This document shows, piece by piece, positions 1 to 13,065 of a stretch of 64,000 nt of DNA (its first letter is position 1; each line of letters opens with the position of its first letter). Origin of the DNA: Chondrilla cf. caribensis (taxonomy: Eukaryota; Porifera; Demospongiae; Chondrillida; Chondrillidae); NCBI GenBank assembly GCA_964020155.1, contig OZ026552.1:5825523-5889522 (forward strand). Reading direction: 5' to 3'. A program made the position numbers and the translations under genes. The notes beneath the pieces are model-generated. The model ran no database searches. It was not told the origin of the DNA and worked only from the letters and a program-made list of their open reading frames with translations.

Positions 1-1508
1 GGGAATCCTCCAATCTTCTTGAAGGCAGAGCTGTTGACTATTTGCTCCACCCAACGCACTCCTTCCAACAGGACAGCAACATCCTCCTGATCACTGAGGT
101 AGTGGGGGTTGATGGACGGGGGGAAGAGGTGAGTCTCCCTGTCAAACACTACCTCCCCTCTGCTCTTGGGGTGGAGTAGGGAGGGGAAGAACGTGTAGCC
201 CTGGGGAGGCTCCTCGGAGAACGGGCTGTGGCCGAGGATCTGGTTGAGGGCCTGACTGCCAAACCCAGAGTCCTTGTAGTCCTTCAGAGGAACCGTCCCA
301 CCAGTGAAGAGGATCTGAACACCGGGAGAGGAGCCATTTGCAAGCGGAAGAAATGCGACAGTTTCCATGGGAACAGCAGCAAGTGGTCCATGCCCAAATA
401 TGGCATAGTCTAATTTACTCTTTAATTGGGAAAGAATTTCTGTTGTCATCAAAGTTAGTTGCTTAACAATACTAGAATCCACCCAGTACTCCATGGCGAT
501 CATCACATGATCCTGAAGGTTCTTCCCCACTCCTGGTAGGTCCTTTAAAACTCTAACACCATATTTGGTCAAAAGGTCGGCAGGTCCAATGCCAGAGACC
601 ATTAGGGTGTGAGGAGACTCAACGGCTCCAGAAGACAATATGATCTCCTTTCTTGCCTTGTAGATGGTGTCCTGGAAGACCTCGTTCACCAAATACTGGA
701 CACCAGTGGCCCTTAGGTTGTCATCAAACGCAATGTTCCTAACCCTAACGCCAGTCCTGATGAAGAGGTTCTCGCGCTGCCTGGCAGGGTGGAGATAGGC
801 CCTGGAAGCACTATATCGAACACCTTCACTAACGGTGACTTGACTCTGAAAGAACCCAATCTGGCTCTCACCGTTATAGTCCATTGCATTGTAACCAAGC
901 TCTTCACCAGCCTTCAAAAATAACTTAGCCGGGTCGCTGATCCAAGTTGACTTTGTAATGGGAATGGGTCCAGAGACCCCCCGATAACCACTGTCCATAT
1001 CTCCAAACAGACAGCTTTCAGCCTTCTTAAAGTATGGCAGGACAGTATTGAATCCCCACCCATCAGCACCTGACTCCTCCCACATGTCGTAATCCGCTTT
1101 GGATCCTCGGGTGTAGACCATCCCATTAATTGAGCTAGTTCCACCAAGGGTTTTCCCCATTGGCCACCACGAACTGCTCTTCTCAAAAGCTTCACAAGCG
1201 CCCACAAGAGGATTCGAACGGTACTTCCAATCGACAGTGGATTCTTTTAGATTGCGACAAAGAGCTGGAACATGTATATCGTGGTAATCATCTCTTCCTC
1301 CCGCCTCCAACACCAAGACGGTGATATTACTGTCTTCGCTGAGTCTATTGGCGAGGACGGATCCCGCCGTACCGCCGCCTACAATGATGTAATCGTACTC
1401 CATCTCTTTAGGTTCGTTCATGGACAGAGGGATGTCACTGTAGTCCCAATTGTTGATCCGCGCGACGATCATCGTCAAAAGAATGAGGACATAAAAACGT
1501 GACGCCAT
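1..1508 (-). CDS. GMC family FAD oxidoreductase (choline/glucose dehydrogenase-like), C-terminus outside window
   Basis: One uninterrupted frame runs leftward from the ATG at 1506-1508 to the window edge, about 502 codons. It starts with a hydrophobic leader (MASRFYVLILLTMIVARI), so it is probably secreted or membrane-anchored. About 37 residues in comes the FAD-binding motif YIIVGGGTAGSVLANRLSE, then VLVLEAGG and the GMC signature region around GKTLGGTSSINGMVYTRGS. A second GMC signature follows at SSGAVESPHTLMVSGIGP and GKNLQDHVM. The family oxidises alcohols such as choline or sugars with FAD. Family members are usually 550-620 residues, so roughly 80-110 residues, including the catalytic His/Asn region, lie left of the window. 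No intron is seen in the visible part. The substrate cannot be told from sequence. Confidence 0.9.
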   Translation of the reverse strand, partial: MASRFYVLILLTMIVARINNWDYSDIPLSMNEPKEMEYDYIIVGGGTAGSVLANRLSEDSNITVLVLEAGGRDDYHDIHVPALCRNLKESTVDWKYRSNPLVGACEAFEKSSSWWPMGKTLGGTSSINGMVYTRGSKADYDMWEESGADGWGFNTVLPYFKKAESCLFGDMDSGYRGVSGPIPITKSTWISDPAKLFLKAGEELGYNAMDYNGESQIGFFQSQVTVSEGVRYSASRAYLHPARQRENLFIRTGVRVRNIAFDDNLRATGVQYLVNEVFQDTIYKARKEIILSSGAVESPHTLMVSGIGPADLLTKYGVRVLKDLPGVGKNLQDHVMIAMEYWVDSSIVKQLTLMTTEILSQLKSKLDYAIFGHGPLAAVPMETVAFLPLANGSSPGVQILFTGGTVPLKDYKDSGFGSQALNQILGHSPFSEEPPQGYTFFPSLLHPKSRGEVVFDRETHLFPPSINPHYLSDQEDVAVLLEGVRWVEQIVNSSAFKKIGGF

Positions 1509-2160
1509 CTCCGTTCTTCCGCGTCAGTAGTGTGGTTCGGCTGTCTAGCTAGACCAGGCCAGTCGTGGCAAAAATTGACCCATCCGAAAATTGTTCTGTG
1601 TCGCTTTATCCTGTAGAACGTGGCTACGAACGTTTCAGTGACCTCTGACAATTTTAAGATGCAAACATTTGCACTGCCAAGTACACACAGCCTCCCCAAG
1701 GAGGTGTTTTGAACATATATTTTGTAGGTTTGGAAAGTGTGGTGCCATGGAGCTGGAATTTCACCCCAATGCTCACAGGACCATGGACATTACCGAGTGC
1801 ACACCACTTCCTAAGGAGATGTTTTGATCATAATAAACGCATATAGGTTTGGAGAATATTGCCCTATGGGACCAGAATTTGATTGATAATTTTACATTTG
1901 GTCACTGGTCACCACAGGCTGCTGCCCATGTCCATATCAAACTTAGCAACGCAAATACTGATGCATATGCACCCTCCTGGGTGTGTTACAGTCCTTGTGG
2001 TGACCAGCAAGAAGATTTGAAATTTTATTGCTGATGACCATGGCCTCTCCAGTGACCATGTGACAGACCGTAACATGAATACTGATGTAGTTACTCACTA
2101 CTGGAGGTGCTGCTGCTCACAAAGGCTCTCCAGTGTTCATATGATATATATGATCATATG
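1509..2160. repeat. Upstream region plus diverged relic of the 350-bp satellite family
   Basis: No gene is seen. From about 1700 there are fragments matching the subtelomeric satellite, for example ggtcaccacaggctgc and cttgtggtgaccagcaag near 1905-2010. These correspond to ggtcaccaagggctac and ctcgtggtgacaagcc in the arrays beyond 42 kb. The copy is much more diverged than the subtelomeric ones. A similar scrap continues at about 3470-3600, beyond the retrotransposon. Confidence 0.5.
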
Positions 2161-3445
2161 AGTGGGGAGTACAAATCAATGTGGCCAAGTCTGGAGTTAT
2201 GCATGTCCGAAATAAGAAGGTGAAAAGGTGTGATGTAACATATGACATAGATGGCAAGACTATCCCTATGGTTACTTCCTACAAATACTTGGGCTGTGTC
2301 ATTGATGAGCACCTAGATCTGAAGGAAATGATAAAGGATAGGGCAGAGGCAGGGAGAAGAGCACTGGGGGCCTGTTTTTCTAGGTGCCGGGAGGAGATTG
2401 GTGATATGACAGTTGGGATTGCTCGGAAGTTGATGGGGTCGCTGGTGGAGTCTACCTTGATGTATGGAGCAGAAATATGGGGATGCAGCAGACACTTGGA
2501 AGCTATTGAGAAGGTCCAGCTACGTGCCCTCCGTATGTTTTTTGGAGTTGGCACACTTCACCCCAAGACTTCCTTATGGTTTGAGATGCAGATGTTGCCA
2601 TTGGTGTGGGAGGCAAAGATGCGGTGTGTCCGGTTCTGGCTGAAGGTGTTGAGTGCTAAGGAGTATGAGGGGAGGTTATTGAAGAAGATAGTTAGTCAGG
2701 CTGTGGAGTGTGGCAAGGGGGGTTGGGTGAAGAACATGGCTAGGTGTACTGATGACTTCGGGTGGAGTGGTATGGAAGTGGATGCTGTGAGGAGCCTATC
2801 TGACTCAGAGATTCGGGAGATGTTGGTGAGTGTTGCATGGAGGAATGTTACATCAGTGATGAATAAAGACATGGAGGAGAAACCCAAACTGAGGATACTC
2901 AAAGAGATTGCTGACCTGAAGCTGGAATCGAGATGTGCATTAGTGAAAAAGAAAAGAGAGAGGTCGATGTTGATGAAGTTGAGAGGAGGAACAGCGGCAT
3001 TCCAGGTTGAAGTTGGGAGATGGAGAGGGGTGAAAAGAGAGGAGAGAATTTGCAAAGAGTGTGAGAGTGGGGAAATAGAAGATGTTTGCCACTGGCTGCT
3101 GCAATGTCCTGCCTGGGACCACATCAGACAGCCGCTGTTTACAGCACAAGCATTGAAAGACCTACCCGAAGGGACAACTCTGGAGCAACGGACGGCAGTT
3201 ATTCTATCGATTGCTTGTTCAAACAACTGTATTAGACGATGTATTAGCTCTATGTGGTATGCCCGTTTCAAGATGTAATGTTCATAACCTATTTCTTATT
3301 AATAATATTATTATATTTATTGTTTCTTATGTATGATAACCCAATTGCCATTGTATCTTGTGTAGTGCTACATTGGACCTATCCGTGTCCTAGCACCTTA
3401 TGGTGTGGTGCACTTTAATAATATTGATTGATTGATTGATTGATA
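2160..3445 (+). mobile_element. 5'-truncated non-LTR (LINE-like) retrotransposon
   Basis: The element keeps the 3' part of its reverse-transcriptase ORF, a short 3' UTR and a simple-sequence tail of (attg/gatt)n at about 3422-3444. A truncated 5' end with a short tandem tail is the usual product of target-primed reverse transcription. It appears to have landed inside an old copy of the 350-bp satellite family, because relics lie on both sides. No clear target-site duplication could be picked out by eye. Confidence 0.75.
2181..3278 (+). pseudogene. C-terminal part of a non-LTR retrotransposon RT polyprotein
   Basis: This is an intact 365-codon frame with no introns. It begins after the polymerase palm would have ended: KYLGCVID is the typical post-palm/thumb motif of LINE-type reverse transcriptases. 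A helical basic region follows, then a terminal zinc-knuckle-like motif, CKEC...CHWLLQC (C-x2-C-x9-H-x4-C). The catalytic YADD box and any endonuclease are missing, so the copy cannot move on its own. The frame is still open over 1.1 kb, which suggests a young insertion. The start codon is only the first Met in the remnant. Confidence 0.75.
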
Positions 3446-3659
3446 TATAATAATACTTTTGTATTACATTCCAATATAGATGCCATAGACCTATGGAGAC
3501 CACCAAGGTGATATATTATGTTCTGTTTCTGCTCACCACAGGATGCCATATCAACTTAACAATGGAAAAAAATAATGCATACACATTCTCCCAGCTGTGC
3601 TGTGCCATTCTCTCCCATACATTGAAAACATTAATCACCTCCAAATCTAGCTAGGCTAC

Positions 3660-4150
3660 AGCCCACATATCAAAATGGGAATTGTTTCAGCATTTACTTC
3701 ATGCCATCAGCTAGGTCTCGTGAAATTATCAAGTTGACACGCCCCTTCTCCCATGAATTATGAAAGAAGCTGCTTAGCATCTTACTCCTCTTCTCTCCAA
3801 TGCATTGAAATAATAATTACTAAGCACGTCTGATACATAGCTAAGGTTTTGGACCACCTACAGAGATGGGAATTATTTCAGTAATTACTTCATGCCATCA
3901 GCTAGGTCTGGTAAAATTATGAAGTTGGCATGCCCCCTCTCCCATGAGTTATGAAAGAAAGTGCTTATATAGCATTTTTCTCCTATTCTCTCCCAATGCA
4001 TGCATACATTGAAAAATATTAAGTACCTCCGAATGTAGCTGGGGATACGGGTCACGTATTGAAATGAGAATTGTTTCACTTTACTTCATGTCATCAGCTA
4101 GGTCTGGTAAAAATATCAGATTGACACGCCCTCTCGTCTATGAGTTATGA
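3660..4150 (-). repeat. Diverged tandem copies of the 187-bp satellite family
   Basis: Two and a half copies of a ~190-bp unit share gggaattgtttcag, catcagctaggtctggt and ttgacacgcccc, followed by ctctcccatgagttatgaaag. They are the reverse complement of the 187-bp array at 46385-47215 (for example gggggcgtgtcaacttgat and ggaaggtgcttaat). The copies differ from each other far more than those near the telomere do. Confidence 0.7.
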
Positions 4151-4247
4151 GTTGTAGTAATTAAAAGTATGGGAAATCCTGCTAGAAATTGACCGAGGAT
4201 AAAAAACATTGGCGCTGATAATTTTTCTTTTTGTGGCAGGCCCTCTC

Positions 4248-4300
4248 GGTCCGCGTACCTCTCTGCCAAAATCATTTGGCGGCAGAAAGGTACACGGACC
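4248..4300. repeat. Perfectly spaced inverted repeat upstream of WASF
   Basis: The left arm at 4248-4267 (ggtccgcgtacctctctgcc) and the right arm at 4281-4300 (ggcagaaaggtacacggacc) are reverse complements at 18 of 20 positions, around a 13-nt spacer. It lies about 270 bp before the WASF start codon. It could be a regulatory hairpin or the remains of a small foldback element. Confidence 0.6.
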
Positions 4301-4567
4301 CCCCTCTTGTATAGAATTATTATGGTTTCTATATGCATTACGTAATTCGTTGCTAGCCGGTTCACACTATAAGGACAGTGTGTGTGTCTGTGTGTGCGAG
4401 CATACACATAGTGTGACTGCATAATAAAATTGTTAGCATGCCACCGAAAGAGCAGTCAAGAATCGATCCCGTCGTTTGGTGAGAAGGCGCAGGATCATAC
4501 TTCAACTTCTCAGTTCTTCCTGAGCGATTTTGGTTGATATTTGTCGACAAGTGCCGTAGCGCCAGAA

Positions 4568-8047
<3,480 letters not shown>

Positions 8048-8107
8048 GCAAACAATTTTTATAATTTAGCATGAAATTCACAGTCTTATTTGTTATTTAT
8101 CTACCAG

Positions 8108-9033
8108 TTATAAACTTTTTGGAAGTTTCAAATTAGGAGCTAAAGATGTGGACATGCAATTTATAGCTTTAATTTCTTCATACAGAGCTCTGACATCATC
8201 TTCGTTCTTCTCAACTGACACATGGACCTTCTGTGAAGAGCGAAAACAGTTGGCTAACCACAACATCCCTAATGCACGTTCTGTATTCTACTTGATAGTT
8301 GGCCTTCAATACCATTAGACCTGTGTTGTGGTCAGGACTATGTACATCAATCCTCACCCTTAGGTTGTCTTGCAGTCGACTAAGACTGTCATTGACTCCC
8401 TTCAAATTGCTAGTACATACACTGTACATCTTGAGCAACCTGGTGTGAACCTGCTCATGGAAGCTGACAACTCTATCACCTATAAATAAGGAATTTATCA
8501 TTACTCTACACGTAAGCACACACATACATACATACTCACGCAGTTTTGTATGTGGGTCACTACAGAAGAGAATAAATGGCAAAGTGTGACCAGTGGACAT
8601 TAAGACGAGATATAGCAAGTACAAACCTATTGTAAACGTATGATTTTCCCGTCGAAACTAGAGGTCGCTCCGAATCACCAGGAGAAATTACTTCGTGGTC
8701 CTTTGCTACATTCTTTGAAAGAGATCTAGGTGGCTCAGTCGTTTCTCGATCGCTACCTGTGTCTTCTTCATCGGTCTCGGATTCTTCTCCGGCTACTACA
8801 GTACCTTGTCCCTTAACGTAAGGGGCAATTGAATTATCTTCCTTTTCGTCGACGACATTCTCGTCCTTGTCTTCTGGCGTCTCATATCCACATTCGTCAT
8901 CGGATTCAACATCTTCTCCTTGTACCACGGACATGTTCACGTAGGGATTTCCCCTCCCCGGTGATCCGCTCTCCCCGAACAATCGGAAGCACCTATGCCA
9001 ACCTCGTTGTAGCATTATAGTAAATGCATGCAC
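8108..9033 (-). CDS. BLOC1S3-like protein (BLOC-1 subunit 3 candidate)
   Basis: The four-exon model is 9033-8627, 8559-8540 (20 nt), 8479-8358 and 8230-8108; phases agree. The first half is acidic and low-complexity (VESDDECGYETPEDKDEN, GEESETDEEDTGSD). The second half is a helical coiled-coil region of about 110 residues. BLOC1S3 has the same plan, with GExxETDSE-type acidic motifs followed by a ~100-residue helix, and the LYEEIKAINC end resembles its tail. BLOC-1 works in lysosome-related organelle and endosome trafficking. Similarity is by layout and short motifs only, so the family call is tentative. The start could also be 9015 or 8934. The stop is 60 bp from the convergent WASF stop. 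Confidence 0.5.
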
Positions 9034-9056
9034 AAATTCTCCAATAAAACAATAAT

Positions 9057-9662
9057 TTAATGCCTTTGTCTGTATTTGTGATGGGCTCTGGGCCAGTTCT
9101 TGTTGTATCTGTATATGTGGAATGCTCTCCCAGCCTTTCCAATGGGTTCGTTCCTCTTCTCCCCTCTAGCAACGACTCCTACCATGGCACGACACGATGA
9201 TTGGAGGACCTTCCGCTCTCCGGAAGGGAGGCGAACCGTGGTTTGGTGGTCCTCGAGATTCTGTGATAATACGGTAGCGTGGTTCCCACAGCCTCTGGCG
9301 TACTTACCACCGTCACCAGGGTTGGATTCTATTGAGGAAACCAGAGAGCCAATAGGGATAGCCCTCAGAGGTAGGCAGTTGCCTTCTGCGATTGGTGATT
9401 GTCTTCCACTGTACACAACCTGTCCAACGGCCATTCCTTTAGTAGCCACTACATAATTTCTTTCACTTCCAAACATGATCTTGGCAAGAGGAGCACGATA
9501 GCCGTTGTAAACAAGCTCTTTAATTCTCCCTGCCGACTTATCTTCTTTTTCCACCCTATCCAACTTACGTAGCTTTGGGAAAGGCTTTATTTTAGTTCGC
9601 TTGAACGTACTAAAGTGTTTGATCATATTCCTGGACCAAAAAGTAGCCATTTTCATAGACAT
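9057..9662 (-). CDS. uL2-family ribosomal protein, short form, probably mitochondrial
   Basis: Single exon. The start may be the ATG at 9660-9662 or, more likely, 9648-9650 (MATFWSRNMIKHFSTFKRTK), which looks like a basic mitochondrial presequence. The body matches uL2: VVATKGMAVGQVVYSG, GNCLPLRAIPIGSLVSSIE, PGDGGKYARGCGNHATVLSQ, VRLPSGERKVLQSSCRAMVG and IGKAGRAFHIYRYNKNWPR. About 200 residues is short for the family (240-300). The first strands of the RNA-binding OB-fold are missing, and so is the conserved C-terminal MNPVDHPHGGG-type loop near the peptidyl-transferase centre; the frame stops ten residues after WPR. The core looks partly like cytosolic uL2 (GNHATVLSQ), so it could also be a divergent RPL8 copy. 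Confidence 0.7.
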   Translation of the reverse strand: MSMKMATFWSRNMIKHFSTFKRTKIKPFPKLRKLDRVEKEDKSAGRIKELVYNGYRAPLAKIMFGSERNYVVATKGMAVGQVVYSGRQSPIAEGNCLPLRAIPIGSLVSSIESNPGDGGKYARGCGNHATVLSQNLEDHQTTVRLPSGERKVLQSSCRAMVGVVARGEKRNEPIGKAGRAFHIYRYNKNWPRAHHKYRQRH

Positions 9663-9668
9663 CACGTG
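9663..9668. promoter_or_regulatory. CACGTG E-box in the shared uL2/MSH4 promoter
   Basis: A palindromic CACGTG sits between the divergent start codons of the uL2 gene (9650 or 9662) and MSH4 (9690), only about 40 bp apart. bHLH-ZIP factors of the USF/MITF/TFEB type bind this core. Binding is an inference. Confidence 0.4.
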
Positions 9669-9689
9669 ATCCAGTCGTCGGCGAGGGAA

Positions 9690-12434
9690 ATGGCAGCGGC
9701 ACAGAAGAAATACGGTATGTCGGTCGCTTCGCTTTTTTTTCTTTACTTGAATTATGGTTATTTTGGCTGATAGATTTTTCCTTCTTGGATACTCTTGGAG
9801 AAGATTCGTGTGTTCAAAGTGAATTGGAATCTTCTATAATGACATTAGGAAGCACTCCGTTCAACACTAAGGGATACAAACGCACTCCAAGCATACCGAA
9901 AAGCTCTAAGTCAACTAACTTCGAAGCGAGTAGTTTGCCTTCAGCTCCTTTCACCGGTAACGATATCAGCAGTCACGAATTGTGTCAACTTTGTCATTGC
10001 GACCTCCCTGTACAGATTCCCACCAGTCACACCCACCCTGTACAGATCCCATAAGTCATACTCACACTGTACAGATCCCAAAAGTCACACCCACCCTATA
10101 CAGATCCCACAAGTCACACCCACCCTGTACAGATCCCACAAGTCACACCCACCCTGTATATACAGATTACTGTTGAACACATCCAGTTCTGTGCTCATAA
10201 TATAATAGTGGATAATTGCATCTGTACATGTAGTCTCAAGGGCCAGCTCAGGGGCACACTCAACTGCTGTTAGAACTGGTACAAGAACGCCAGCCGTCCA
10301 CACAGCCTTCATTGTTGGTGGGACAAGTGCATTGCAGTATGTGTATGTGTACATTAGTGCTCACACAACGACTACCTCCTCAGCATTAGTGGAGGGTCGC
10401 GGACAGGCAAAAGGAGAAATAGGGATGGCCTGTGTGGACCTTAAAAGAGCAGAACTCATTTTGTCTCAGGTAATTTGAGTTGAAATGTGTAAGGCATCAT
10501 CTCACCTCATGTGCATTGTATAGTTCCCAGATACACAGACCTACGTGAGAGCCGTCACCAAGCTATCAATGCTGCAGCCACTGGAGGTATGTGTATCCTT
10601 CCTACCAGTGTGTGTACTGGTATACGCATATGTGTTGGTGCTCACTGGCGTGTACTGGTGTGTATACTGGCGTGTACTGGTTTGTACTGGTGTATATTGG
10701 TATGTACCGGTGTGTTTGTTGCAGGTTATCATGCCCAATACTGCTTGTGATGGAGGTACTGTTTCCCGACTTTACCAGCTGGTGAATGACCAGTTCCCCT
10801 CCACTAATTTGGTGACTGTGCAGAGGAAATACTTCAACGAGGCTAAAGGTACATCCCCTACCACCCCCTTGCCGGGTGGTGTGTAGCTGCTGTTTTACAC
10901 CCACACACACACATGTGCCCCCAAACACACGCACACACGCACGCACGCACATTACAGGTCTCCAGTATGTGAAGCACCTCTGTGTTCCAGAGTATAGCAG
11001 TGTTGAAATGGAAGTAGCTTCCAAGTGAGTGTGTTGTTGCCATGGATACATGTTACCCTGTGCTCAAGTTGATATCTGCTATAGGTACTACACACTGGCG
11101 ACAGCAGCTGTTAGTTGATGCTACCCTTACAGGCGTGAGATATGCCTGAGTGAGGTCTTCCCCATCTTGTAGGCACTGCTCAAGTATATTGAGTTTATAC
11201 AAAATATTGTCTATGCTCCAAAGTCCATGAAGATACTGTTTAAAGGCAGCGAGCAGACAACCATGATAGGTCAGGCCATGTTGGGATGAGGAGGTGTGTC
11301 CCTTCCTGCCACGCCTTTTTTATCTTCACGTACTACAGATGTTGCCACCGTGAAGAATTTGGAGTTGATCGCTAACACTCACAACCCATCAAGTGGACAC
11401 TCCTTATTTGGTGTTCTGGACCACACCAAGACCGCCATGGGGTCCAGACTGGTGAGGTCCAACATCTTGCAACCTCCCCTGGGTGAGGGTGTGGAGTGGG
11501 CGGGGAGAAGGGTGGTGATGGGTTTTAATTATGACATTCACTTCTGTAGATCTGGAGACAATAAACCTCCGACTGGACTGTGTCACAGGTGGGCGGGGTG
11601 AGGGTGTGTCACAGGTGGGCGGGGTAAGGGTGTGTCACAGGTGGGCAGGGTGAGGGTGTGTCCACTAGTAGAGGGTGTGTCCACAGTACTAGTGTGAGGG
11701 TGTGTCCACAGTACTAGTGTGAGGGTGTGTCCACAGTACTAGTGTGAGGGTGTGTCCACAGTACTAGTGTGAGGGTGTGTCCACAGTACTAGTGTGAGGG
11801 TGTGTCCACAGTACACAGTACTAGTGTGCGGATGTGTCTGTAGAATATGTCTGTTCCTACTTGTGTTACATCTTCATGGATGATCTCTTCTTCTCCACAG
11901 AGCTGACAGAGCATGAAGTACACAGAGGGTTGTTCTCTGGTGTGTGCGTGGGCTAATGCATGTCTGTTGCTGTGCAGGAGATGTTCTGGAGCCTGCAGTC
12001 CGTCCTGGGGAGGTTCCTGGACATTGACCACCTCATCACAGCATGTGTGCAGATCCCCAAACAGGACACACTGAAAACAGCCGAGAACAGGATAGCCTAC
12101 GTCATTCACCTCAAGCATGTACTGGAGCTGCTGGAACCACTCAGAACTGCTCTGGAAGGCACCTCCAACCCACTGCTCATGGCATATAGAGAGGTTACCA
12201 AGGCAACCTGTGTCCATTCTCAATTTTAATTAACCATGTGTGTATTTTCGTTGAATTGCAGACACTATCGGACAGTCGGTTTAAGGTCATATCAGACAAG
12301 ATCAAAGCAGTCATTCATGATGACACGCGTTATCAAAAGGGAACACTAAATATGAGAACACAGAAATGCTTCGCTGTGAAACCAAGAATTAATGGTCAGT
12401 GAGTGGTGTGTGTGTTTGTGTGTGTGTGTGTGTG

Positions 12435-12502
<68 letters not shown>

Positions 12503-13028
12503 TATGTGTGTCACATGTTATCATCTCAAGTAACTTACTACAGGATTGCTGGATGTTGCCCGGAGAACGTACACGGAGACTGTTGATGATGTGTCTGGTG
12601 TGTTGACTGTCAGACTGTTGATGATGTGTCTGGTGTATTGACTGTCAGACTGTTGATGATGTGTCTGGTGTATTGACTGTCAGACTGTTGATGATGTGTC
12701 TGGTGTATTGACTGTCAGACTGTTGATGATGTGTCTGGTGTATTGACTGTCAGACTGTTGATGATGTGTCTGGTGTGTTGACTGTCAGACACTCTATTGC
12801 TTCATGTCTGGAGTCTCCTGTATTGCAGGCTTGGTGGTGCAGTTATCGGAGCAGTACAACCTTCCACTGAAGTCTGGCTACAATGCTTCTCGGGGATTTT
12901 ACATCCAGCTGTACGTAGGACCCGGGGCCTCAGGAGAGGCTGCCACACTCACACAGGAGAATCTTCCCGCACAGTTCCTCAAAGTGTCAAGGCAACGAAA
13001 CACACTGACTTTCATCACATCTGATTTG

Positions 13029-13065
<37 letters not shown>

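Noticed and set aside
2279..3271. Minus-strand frames opposite the retrotransposon ORF
   Set aside because: Shadows of the plus-strand reverse-transcriptase remnant.
8211..8478. Read-through C-terminus for the BLOC1S3-like gene past 8358
   Set aside because: A gtgagg donor at 8357 and acceptor before 8230 join in phase and continue the helical pattern, while the read-through does not.
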